DNA from: Nilaparvata lugens
Taxonomy: Eukaryota > Arthropoda > Insecta > Hemiptera > Delphacidae
Length of the DNA stretch: 64,000 nt
Direction: 5' to 3'
Assembly (NCBI RefSeq): GCF_014356525.2
Contig: NC_052506.1
Location: 22,210,707-22,274,706, forward strand
The notes under the pieces: model-generated
Seen by the model: only the letters and a program-made list of their open reading frames with translations
Databases searched by the model: none
Told to the model about the DNA's origin: nothing
Shown: in pieces, positions 49,101 through 61,100 of the stretch
Position numbering within the stretch: position 1 is the stretch's first letter
How the letters are laid out: each line of letters starts with the position of its first letter
Translations under genes and position numbers: made by a program

Positions 49101-52100
49101 GCTGTAGAAAATTAACATCCTCTCGTAGCTGGGAATTGCTTTTTTCAAGCTCTGCAATGGCCGTTTCCAACTTGATACACTTCTCATCGTGATCCGCAGA
49201 GAGTTTTTCAAATTTGATTTGGTTTCTTCACTGGACTTTTTCAAAGAATCGACGTCAGTTCTAAGTGCAACAATCTTAGGCTCAAACAAATTGATAAGCT
49301 CAGTACGCAGTTCGGTAATAGAGTCCAATATTTTATTCAACTTGGCGTCTATACTAGTATTATCAGGACCGTTAATACACTCATCACACTTCCAGGCTGA
49401 TCTTGCTTGAGAATTCATCTTTTTGAACTTATCAATTGTTCCAAGTCTTGTACAACTCGCGTGAAACAGACCCGCACATTTATTACACTTAATGCTTTCT
49501 CCAGCATTAGCAAAACTTGAATTACATTACAACAGTCAGCCATATTAACAGTTAATATAAGGGAGCACGCACACAACAAGAACGAAAAATAATTTAATTG
49601 TTATCAATCTACTCACGTAATTAATAAAGTGGGTCCAACACACAAGAAGAAGAAAATCAGTATTTATGCATGTTTACGCGAACAAACAGCATTGAAATAG
49701 AAACGAAAGTAAGAAAGTAACTTCCACTTTATCTACTAACAGATAACGGAGCTACGAAAAAAAAACGACCACTCTCCTTGGCTTCTCGATAAACACTGAA
49801 TTATAAATTATAAATTCATCATTTATAATTATCACCTTTTTATTTGCACTAAATTTATTCAGCTTCGATCATTATTCATATTTTTATTGCTAATTTCTAT
49901 GGCAAATATTTTTTTTAATCAATACCTTGGGCCTGTTGCACGCAGTGGCAACAGTTTGTCTAATAGATTTATGACTTCAACTTTATAACGTATGGTTATA
50001 TATTATAGTACTTATGGTTATTACTGAGATAAATTGCAAAATATGCAAAAAAAAAACTCAATTCCAAGGGATAACCTATTTATTTTACTTTGTTAATTCT
50101 ACTTTCGTCCCTTACTCTTACTCACTGCGTCACTGATAACTCTACTGGAAAGGTGATCAGTAATAGTCCCAAAAATATCTTTTTTTTTCAATTGATATTC
50201 ATATTTTGTGAAGGAAATGAATTTTCCATTAATTGCTGAGTGATTGTGATTGCAGTTTGTGAGTGACGCATCAGAGGGCGCCGGCCTGACGTGTGTGAAG
50301 CTGGTGGCGATGGGGAGCAGTAATCACGTGGTGGCAGCCCGGCTGAACGGCTCGCTTGACATCTACTCGCTAGCTTGGCGTCGCGGCGCTCATACCACAC
50401 TTCACAGGCGCAGTCAGTCAATTTCCATTCAATCCACTAAGCTGAATGTTGTTCATTAATTTACATTTTCCTTTGTTCAGAAACTTAGATATGTAGAGTG
50501 AGATTCACGCTATAGTCCGTGAAAATGATAGGACGACATTGTTGTAAATTTCCCATTATCCCCGCCTTCTTTAGCAGAAAGCTGCGGTTCAAGTCATCCA
50601 GATGAACCTGACCTGGATGATTTGAATCACAGCTATCTACCATAGAAGGCGGTAATTGAAATTTGGCAACTATGTCGTCCTACCATATCCACTGTCGTGA
50701 ATCTCACCAAAGTTTAACTTTAGTAAGATTCTGATTGGCTAGCCAAGAGGATTTATATCCTTTTCTAGCTCCGCAACGTTGCCAAATCGTTTATAGGCTG
50801 TGAAGAACTATAATGAACTTCCAGAATATTTAATCTCAATAATGAAAATATATTATTAAATTATCAAAAATTTACTTTCTTAGAGTCAATATACTCGTAT
50901 ATTTGAGTTATAAATTATCATAACTAACGATAATCAACCATTATACTATCTTAAGTCACAACGACGGGAAGGCCCCTTTTACAGGCGAGCAATTGAATGA
51001 CTATGACAAAAATATTATTATCATATAAATACATACTAAATTATTATCACACTATAGCTATTCAATTGCCAATCGTTAAATTTGTTCAAATTCCTTCTTT
51101 GCTTTTCAATGAATACTTGTCATAGCTCAACCTGAGCCAGCGATGCTTTAGATGATGAAAAGCGTACGGCTATGTACTCTCCTATCTAGTTCTTGTATTT
51201 TATCTAGTAATTAAATTGTCCCGTTTTGTATATATATATTTTGTTATTTGAAAGATACATTTTTACACTATTCATTCGGGTTTGTTTAATGTTAATTTGC
51301 AGCACACATCAGAACAGGCAGTGCCGACTCGCCGCTTGATTGGACGGGAGCAGGAGTGTTGGCGGGTGGTGGAGTGGGAGGGGCGGTTGATGGGACGAGT
51401 GGTGGGGAGGAGAGTCAGCTGTTCAGCGTGGCGAGAACGAGCAGTACGCGTGCGCACCAGCAGCCAATCACAGTGCTCGATGTTGAGGGTGGGCGGGTGC
51501 TTACCGGCAGTCAGGATCACACGCTAAAGGTCACTGCTGTTTTCATTCGTTCAAGATTTAACTATACACACAAATGTTTACAATGATTGAATGCTTCTAA
51601 ATAATTCTAGCATATTGCCCAAACAATTCTCTAAGCTACTTTAACTTTAACCTTCAACTAACTTGCCCCCAATCATAATTCTATTCTCAATTAATATAAT
51701 GAGCCCTGTTTGGATATTTAGCCGTTCTTGCTCTCCAGATTCAGTTATTGGGTACTCAAGACTGAGTTTAAACTCGATTCGATATAAAGGTGCAATTTCT
51801 TAGCGACGACTCGAGACGCTAGATGCGGCTATAAATTCATTAAATTCCATGGTTCATTGAATATGAATCGTAAAAGCAATATAGTAGCCAACATTTCTAA
51901 TTCATCTGCCGCCATAATGTAATTAATACATACTACATAAAAGTCATAGAATCTAATGAATTTATAGGCTATGTGCTCTAGCCGAATCGACTCTAATCGA
52001 AAGGTGAGGTTAGGTATATTTGCCAATAATTACAAAGTACATGTTGTGTGATACGAATAAATATGTTATGTGCAGGTGATGAGCCTGCTGGACCAGGTGA

Positions 52101-55100
52101 TAGTGTACACACTGCACGGCCACTGCGGGCCAATCACGGCGCTATTCATCGACGCGATCACGCCCAGTACGGCCGGGTCGGCCAGTCAGGACGGCATGCT
52201 CTGCGTCTGGGACCTGCTCACCGGTAAGTCACGGCAAACTGTCACCATTGCTCTAACGGAGGATTACTGTCGATAATGTATGGGACTTGCTCCCCGGTGT
52301 GGGATCTGTTTAGTTTAGTTAGTTTATTTTTCTCCTGCTCCTGATCACCGATAAGTCAGGTCAAACTGTCAGTATTGCTTTAATGCTGTGCAAAGGCTAA
52401 AAATAAAGTTTCTACTGATAATATTTTTCGATTTGTATATCATCAAGCTATCGAAATGAAAATGTTTTCTCAGGAAAACATTTTTTCGATCATTAATTTT
52501 TGATATAGCGCCTAAAGTTTAGATTTTTGGGACAGAGCATTTCAAATTCGGTAAGAGATGATTTCATGAAATTTAGAAGATAAATTCTTCATGATATTCT
52601 TGAATGAATAAAACAAAAATTTTCTAAAAATATCAATATTCGAGAAAGTTATTCAATTTACTAAAAATGACAAAAAATAACTTGTAGTTGAGTTATTTTT
52701 GGTAAATTGAATGACTATGACAAAAATATTATTATCATAATTATAAATACATACTAAATTATTATCACACTATAGCTATTCAATTGCCAATCGTTAAATT
52801 TGTTCAAATTTCTGCTTTGCTTTTCAATGAATACTTGTCATAGCTCAACCTGAGCCAGCGATGCTTTAGATGATGAAAAGCGTACGGCTATGTACTCTCC
52901 TATCTAGTTCTTGTATTTTATCTAGTAATTAAATTGTCCCGTTTTGTATATATATTTTTTATTTGAAAGATACATTTTTACCCTATTCATTCGGGTTTGT
53001 TTAATGTTAATTTGCAGCACACATCAGAACAGGCAGTGCCGACTCGCCGCTTGATTGGACGGGAGCAGGAGTGTTGGCGGGTGGTGGAGTGGGAGGGGCG
53101 GTTGATGGGACGAGTGGTGGGGAGGAGAGTCAGCTGTTCAGCGTGGCGAGAACGAGCAGTACGCGTGCGCACCAGCAGCCAATCACAGTGCTCGATGTTG
53201 AGGGTGGGCGGGTGCTTACCGGCAGTCAGGATCACACGCTAAAGGTCACTGCTGTTTTCATTCGTTCAAGATTTAACTATACACACAAATGTTTACAATG
53301 ATTGAATGCTTCTAAATAATTCTATCATATTGCCCAAATAATTCTCTAAGCTACTTTAACTTTAACCTTCAACTAACTTGTCCCCAATCATAATTCTATT
53401 CTCAATTAATATAACGAGCCCTGTTTGGATATTTAGCCGTTCTTGCTCTCCAGATTCAGTTATTGGGTACTCAAGACTGAGTTTAAACTCGATTCGATAT
53501 AAAGGTGCAATTTCTTAGCGACGACTCGAGACGCTAGATGCGGCTATAAATTCATTAGATTCCATGGTTTATTGAATATGAATCGTGAAAGCAATATAGT
53601 AGCCAACATTTCTAATTCATCTGCCGCCATAATGTAATTAATACATACTACATAAAAGTCATAGAATCTAATGAATTTATAGGCTATGTGCTCTAGCCGA
53701 ATCGACTCTAATCACGCGTCTCAATTCTTCGCTAAGGAATTGCACCTTAAGAATCGAGACTTTAAAATGAAAGGTGAGGTTAGGTATATTTGCCAATAAT
53801 TACAAAGTACATGTTGTGTGATACGAATAAATATGTTATGTGCAGGTGATGAGCCTGCTGGACCAGGTGATAGTGTACACACTGCACGGCCACTGCGGGC
53901 CAATCACGGCGCTATTCATCGACGCGATCACGCCCAGTACGGCCGGGTCGGCCAGTCAGGACGGCATGCTCTGCGTCTGGGACCTGCTCACCGGTAAGTC
54001 ACGGCAAACTGTCACCATTGCTCTAACGGAGGATTACTGTCGATAATGTATGGGACTTGCTCCCCGGTGTGGGACCTGTTTAGTTTAGTTAGTTTCTTTT
54101 TCTCCTGCTCCTGATCACCGATAAGTCAGGTCAAACTGTCAGTATTGCTTTAAGGCTGTGCAAAGGCTAAAAATAAAGTTTCTACTGGTAATATTTTTCA
54201 AGGTTTTTCGATTTGTATATCATCAAGCTATCGAAATGAAAAAGTTTTTCTCAGGAAAACATTTTTTTCGATCATTATTTTTTGAGATGTGAGCGCCTAA
54301 AGTTTAAATTTTTGGGACAGAGCATTTCAAATTCGGTAAGAGATGATTTCATGAAATTTAGAAGATAAATTCTTCATGATATTCTTGAATGAATAAAACA
54401 AAAATTTTCTAAAAATATCAATATTCGAGAAAGTTATTCAATTTACTAAAAATGACAAAAAATAACTTGTAGTTGAGTTATTTTTGGTAAATTAAATAAC
54501 TCTCTCAAAAATTGATATTTTCAAAATATTTTTGTTTTATTCAATGAAGAATTTATCCTCTAAATCTCATGGATTTATCTCTTACCAAATTTGAAATGTT
54601 CTGTTCCAAAAATTTGAACTTTGGGCGTTCATATCTCAAAAAGTAATGATCGGAAATAGTTATTTGTGCAACTAGTGCGCAAAGTGCCACTTTGCTGCAC
54701 CGAAAGAAACGTTTACTGATGGTTTGATGGTTTCTTGAGTGCAGCAAATAAACTTTGCGCACGTATTGCACATTAATTTTTTCCTACAGTTACCATAGAA
54801 TGTGTATACCAAATAAAATGTTTGTTTGTGTAAATTTTTAGTATTTTTAATGCTGATAATATATATTGCAACCATTCCACAACAGAATTGTTCCAAATTC
54901 AGTCTAAATGACAATAGAATGAATATTATAAAGTTATATGAGATTCAATTATAATACTTTATCTACAAGAAGTCATCAGCAAGTGTAGAAATGTCCATAT
55001 CACTTGTCTGGATATGTTTTTGAGCCATCAATGAGCCTCACAAACGTTATACTTCACCCGTGACTAACAGTTTAATATTCTCCTATCCGAAAACACAAAA

Positions 55101-58100
55101 GTTTTGCAGCAAAACTTTGCTTATACTTATACGGTGCCCATTAATTTGTTTTATTGATTAATTTGTCTACTGGTGATCGATTTCCTGCAATACAGATCGA
55201 TAACACGTTTTTTATGAGACCAACGTGCCCAGTTGAAGTTGAGGCAACTATTAAAAATCTAAAGAACAACTGCAGTCCTGGTATTGATGGTCTAGGTAAT
55301 ATTACGCTGAAGAAAATAGCCAATTTTATATCTCAACCTCTCGCTTTCATTTTTAATAGATGCTTTGAGGAGGGATATTTTCCCGAGCACCTCAAATCAG
55401 CCAAAATAAAACCTCTATTCAAACAAGGTGACCCGACTAATCCCTGTAATTATAGACCGATTAGTCTTATCAGCAACCTTGCTAAAATAATGGAGAAACT
55501 AATAAAGTCAAGAGTTGTTTCTTTCTTGAATCTTAACAAAATAATCAACAAGAACCAATTCGGTTTCCAAAATGGTAAAAGTACATCTGACGCTCTAATA
55601 AAATTCATCAATACTTTATCTGATAAAATAAACTCCAATAAGAAAACTATTGCGGTCTTCCTGGATATACGCAAAGCTTTTGATACAATACCTCATAATA
55701 CTTTGTTCAATAAACTGGAGTCCTATGGTTTCAGAGGAGTCTCGCTTAAATTGTTCAAAAGCTATCTGAGTAATAGAACCCAGTCCCTAACCATAAATGA
55801 TCAATCTAGTGTAACTAACTTAACTTCTTATGGTCTTCCTCAAGGTACTGTACTTTCTCCCATCCTTTTCATACTCTATGTAATGACTTTTTAAATTTAA
55901 GACTTCTAAACTCAACTGTGATATCCTTTGCAGATGATACTGCAGCTATTTTTCACGGTAATTCATGGAATGAAGTTCATACATAGCTGAAAATAATATG
56001 CTTTTAATTAAGAAGTGGTTAGATAAGAATACCTTAAGTTTAAATATTGAAAAAACTAATTACATAACTTTCTCTGCAAATAGAGTAGGGCAGCCTAACG
56101 AGAATCAAGATTTGAGACTCCATTCTCAGTGCAATTTAAACTTGGGTAATTGTGATTGTCCCACCATTAAAAAGTCAATAATACTAAGTATTTGGGAATT
56201 ATAATTGATGAAAACCTTAAATGGGATGTTCATATTAAATACATATGTAGAAAAATTAGATATTTATCTTTTAAATTTTACCAAGTTAACAGAATTCTTA
56301 ATAAGAACCACCTGAAAATGATGTATCATGCTCTAGTCAAGTCAATTCTGCAGTATGGCATAGTTGTTTGGGGAGGCTGTTTCAACTGTCATATTGCTGA
56401 ATTATTTGTAGCACAAAAACTGATAATTAAAACTATATTAAGCAAACCCAGGCTCTATCCAACGGATATGGTTTTTAGTGATTTTGAGGTCATGACTATA
56501 CGTCAATTATACATAAAAACCGTAATTGAGTACTTAATAAAATATAGATCCGATTTTCCTCTCACAATAAACTCTACTCTTAATTATTATAATCTAAGGG
56601 CCACTGCTAACAAATATGTAACCTATAACACTAATATTGAATGTATAAGGAGGCAATTAATTTACATAGGTACTAAAATAATAAACCTCATTCCAAATCA
56701 CTTTCTCATGGACAATAAGATCAGCGGAAAAATTAAACTGGATATAAAAAACTGGACATACAGTAATTTCTTCTTCCATTTAGATATATGACTCGAGATT
56801 TCTGCTCCAGCATTTTTTTTTCATTAGTTTTTTCATTTTTCAGTGGACTCGCTTACCTTTATTTTGAGTACCTATTCCTCTGTTTTCTTCCTTCCCCCCA
56901 TTTCTCCCTTCCTTTTTTCCTCATTACTTCTCTTCTTTGCCTGCCTATTACATGTTAATTTGCAGCACACATCAGAACAGGCAGTGCCGACTCGCCGCTT
57001 GATTGGACGGGAGCAGGAGTGTTGGCGGGTGGTGGAGTGGGAGGGGCGGTTGATGGGACGAGTGGTGGGGAGGAGAGTCAGCTGTTCAGCGTGGCGAGAA
57101 CGAGCAGTACGCGTGCGCACCAGCAGCCAATCACAGTGCTCGATGTTGAGGGTGGGCGGGTGCTTACCGGCAGTCAGGATCACACGCTAAAGGTCACTGC
57201 TGTTTTCATTCGTTCAAGATTTAACTATACACACAAATGTTTACAATGATTGAATGCTTCTAAATAATTCTAGCATATTGCCCAAACAATTCTCTAAGCT
57301 ACTTTAACTTTAACCTTCAACTAACTTGCCCCCAATCATAATTCTATTCTCAATTAATATAATGAGCCCTGTTTGGATATTTAGCCGTTCTTGCTCTCCA
57401 GATTCAGTTATTGGGTACTCAAGACTGAGTTTAAACTCGATTCGATATAAAGGTGCAATTTCTTAGCGACGACTCGAGACGCTAGATGCGGCTATAAATT
57501 CATTAAATTCCATGGTTCATTGAATATGAATCGTAAAAGCAATATAGTAGCCAACATTTCTAATTCATCTGCCGCCATAATGTAATTAATACATACTACA
57601 TAAAAGTCATAGAATCTAATGAATTTATAGGCTATGTGCTCTAGCCGAATCGACTCTAATCGAAAGGTGAGGTTAGGTATATTTGCCAATAATTACAAAG
57701 TACATGTTGTGTGATACGAATAAATATGTTATGTGCAGGTGATGAGCCTGCTGGACCAGGTGATAGTGTACACACTGCACGGCCACTGCGGGCCAATCAC
57801 GGCGCTATTCATCGACGCGATCACGCCCAGTACGGCCGGGTCGGCCAGTCAGGACGGCATGCTCTGCGTCTGGGACCTGCTCACCGGTAAGTCACGGCAA
57901 ACTGTCACCATTGCTCTAACGGAGGATTACTGTCGATAATGTATGGGACTTGCTCCCCGGTGTGGGATCTGTTTAGTTTAGTTAGTTTATTTTTCTCCTG
58001 CTCCTGATCACCGATAAGTCAGGTCAAACTGTCAGTATTGCTTTAATGCTGTGCAAAGGCTAAAAATAAAGTTTCTACTGATAATATTTTTCGATTTGTA

Positions 58101-61100
58101 TATCATCAAGCTATCGAAATGAAAATGTTTTCTCAGGAAAACATTTTTTCGATCATTAATTTTTGATATAGCGCCTAAAGTTTAGATTTTTGGGACAGAG
58201 CATTTCAAATTCGGTAAGAGATGATTTCATGAAATTTAGAAGATAAATTCTTCATGATATTCTTGAATGAATAAAACAAAAATTTTCTAAAAATATCAAT
58301 ATTCGAGAAAGTTATTCAATTTACTAAAAATGACAAAAAATAACTTGTAGTTGAGTTATTTTTGGTAAATTAAATAACTCTCTCAAAAATTGATATTTTC
58401 AAAATATTTTTGTTTTATTCAATCAAGAATACCATGAAGAATTTATCCTCTAAATCTCATGGATTTATCTCTTACCAAATTTTAAATGTTCTGTTCCAAA
58501 AAATTAAACTTTAGGCGCTCATATCTCAAAAAGTAATGATCGGAAAAAATATGTTTTTTTCTGAGAAAACTATCATTTAATAATTTTGATAGCTTGATTA
58601 TATATACAAATCGAAAAACTTTGAAAAATATCACCAGTAGAAAGTTTATTTTTAGCCTTTGCATATCCTTAACAGAGGCTTGCTGTCAATAATGTATGGG
58701 ACCTACTCCAAGGTAATTCACTTGCGTTGGAAGTGTTGAACTTGTTTAGTTTATTTAGTTTCTTTCCATCCTGCTCCTGGTCGTGGACCGATATTATTGG
58801 TCTTATTCTTTTTCTCCTATCTTATTGTCACTCTATCATTCTCCAACTCAGATGAGTTGCCGTTTACAGGGCATGTTTGAGTCTGACCATAGATAAAGCT
58901 TTACTATTATAAAGCTATACTATCAATAATTATTGATTCTTCTTTACTTTCACAACAATTGAAAAAAACACGAAATAATTTGTATACATTCGATACAGCT
59001 CGATTATGATGTATCATATTATACAGCTAGCTAATTTTATCATGCTAGACATTCACTTTTTAAAGTTTCATCCCATATCCCACATATCAGTATCAATAAC
59101 GTGACCTGTACAGTGAAAATATAATTCCCTTTAGTTCTAATTAGACTATTCTCACTCAGCCTGGCCGAGTGACTATGAATGGTCTCATTAGAACTTATGG
59201 GAATTATATTTTCAACTGGTGACTGTTGTGTGCGAATCCAGCTTAAGACTGGGCCCACATTGAAGCCGACTAGTTCTGTCCGTCCGCATTTGAACAACTT
59301 ACTTAACCAACTGCGGAGATCTATGTTTATAGATATGAACAAACAGGTATTCTTTCTTCCAGCCTTTTTCCCCCGACCAACTTCATAATATATCAACTCG
59401 ATAGAAAACCGGACAGACGGCAAAAATCAGCTTCAATAATTGTGCCCAGCCCAAGATTTCTGCTAAAGCTAAAGTTATAAAGCTATTTAGTTCTATTATT
59501 TTATGCCATCAGTCTGTGGTCTGATTTCAGGAGTTACGGTACAGATTGTTGAAAATTGGTCGTTGTTAGATCACCACTCAGCAGCCATTATTAATTTAGA
59601 TCTGTATTGAAAGATTAAAGGCTATCACAGAAAATCTAAGTTTAGATTTTTAAATCTTTTAAGTTCTATCATATATCGTAATAATTGAATGGATTTTGAT
59701 GGTACGTAAAAATGGAGATTGGAATAGATCTTCGAAAATTCCCATTCTATTAAGGTTTTGCTTTCTCATATGTAAACTTGTGCAAATATCATAAATTAAT
59801 AGAATCAAAGATATTAATAACTTTTTATGAGTTTTTTTCATAGTTTTATCTGAATTATGAATCTTCAGCTAAAATGTAACGTTTCATTGGATATCCTCGA
59901 CTGACAGACTGAAGCCCGGGTCACACTTATTATGCAATGTTGCAATCCTACTCATGTCCGATATTTCTGTATGGAGGGGTGGTGGTGGGACAGATCAATG
60001 ACGGACATGTGTCCGTTTCATGCTCCATTCGAGACCTTTCTCATCAATGATCATATATTATGTGAAGCTGCTTGATAAGTGTGACTCAGGCTGAAGAGTG
60101 TTCTGTAACAGATGACCTGCAAGAGCATACAAACTACTGCACTTCTGCGTCGGAAGTGACTGCAACTAACGTTCAGATTTTTGAGGAATTGTACACGAGG
60201 AACATTAGTTGCCAGCCCAAGTATCCTGAGTGCAGCTCAGTGTCACTTTGTGCACTTTCGATTAATGTATAAGTTGATAAGTTAAATGTATATAAGTTGA
60301 ATTGTCGATAATATCGATATAGATGAATGATTTGTTGTGTGTGTGAGACAGGTGCATGTATGTACAGCCTGCAAGCTCATGACGGCTGTGTGACAGCGCT
60401 GACCTATTCGGTGAGCTACATCATCAGTCTGGGCGCCGACGAGCGCCTGTGCGTGTGGGAGCGATTCCAGGGACATCTACTCAACACTATCCAAGTTGTA
60501 AGTTGTCGTGCAACACACATGTCTCATGAAAACCACTTGAAACAACCAGAGGCGTCTTATACACTTACTTATCACTATTGAATACTTGTATATCTATGGT
60601 ATATCTTGAGACACACTGACACAACTATATTTCAATTCAGTTTAAATTTATTCATTTCAATACAAATTTCCAATGAAAATACAAAACAACAGGCTTCATG
60701 ATGGTGTGTGGTGAATAGAATAAAAGGAGGAAAAATACCTAGCCAACTATGGTTTCCCATGTAATAGGCTGGTAGAGGGTAAAACTAAGATATGAAGGTT
60801 GAAGAGAAGTGAAAATGGGAAGAATAGGAGAGGAAAATAGACAGAGAGGGAGAGAGAAAAAACAAACATTTTGTAAGCGAGTCTACTAATAGCTAAGGGT
60901 GTGATCACATTGTATGCGTATATGTTCAAGTGCACGCTTGGTTATGCATGAATAAGCGTGCAGATGAGAAAAAAATCTGGTAAGAGCAATCACAGGTGTT
61001 TCTGGTAAGGAACACTCACACTGAAAGCTTGCACTTGCTATTTGCGTTCAGTGTGAGCAGCTACATGCAAGTCACAACGTGTTTCAATGGCACTTTCCAG

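Larger units (their letters stand above)
43465..49800 (-). mobile_element. Near full-length non-LTR retrotransposon
   Basis: Minus-strand order: ORF1 (49543-48640), foreign insert (about 48540-46860), ORF2 (46835-43875), A-rich 3' tail near 43465. The PHD-type zinc finger in ORF1 together with APE endonuclease and RT in ORF2 fits the CR1/Jockey-like group. Several frameshifts show it is now inactive. Confidence 0.8.
43218..50255 (+). other. SCAP intron 16
   Basis: A 7 kb intron that is almost entirely mobile DNA: a palindromic element (43274-43421), a minus-strand non-LTR element (43465-49800) with unrelated inserts between its two ORFs, and AT-rich DNA at 49800-50255. Confidence 0.8.
50990..58380 (+). 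repeat. Triplicated SCAP exon 18-19 region
   Basis: Unit A (about 50990-52700) and unit B (about 52700-54480) are head-to-tail, offset 1715 bp (51303 to 53018). Unit C starts only 14 bp before exon 18 at about 56952 and runs to about 58380. The exons appear identical in all three. Intron 18 of C looks the same as A, while B has scattered substitutions and a 55-60 bp insertion near 53715-53770. A non-LTR fragment (55154-56791) separates B from C. Confidence 0.95.
57887..60351 (+). other. SCAP intron 19
   Basis: Non-coding. Contents: decayed copies of the exon 19 donor region, a 616 bp foldback (58048-58663), an imperfect palindrome (59112-59222) and a small inverted-repeat element (59913-60092). 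Confidence 0.75.

Noticed and set aside
51272..51520. Antisense frame repeated at each exon 18 copy
   Set aside because: Its three-fold presence only mirrors the exon triplication; the sense strand encodes a clear SCAP WD40 blade.
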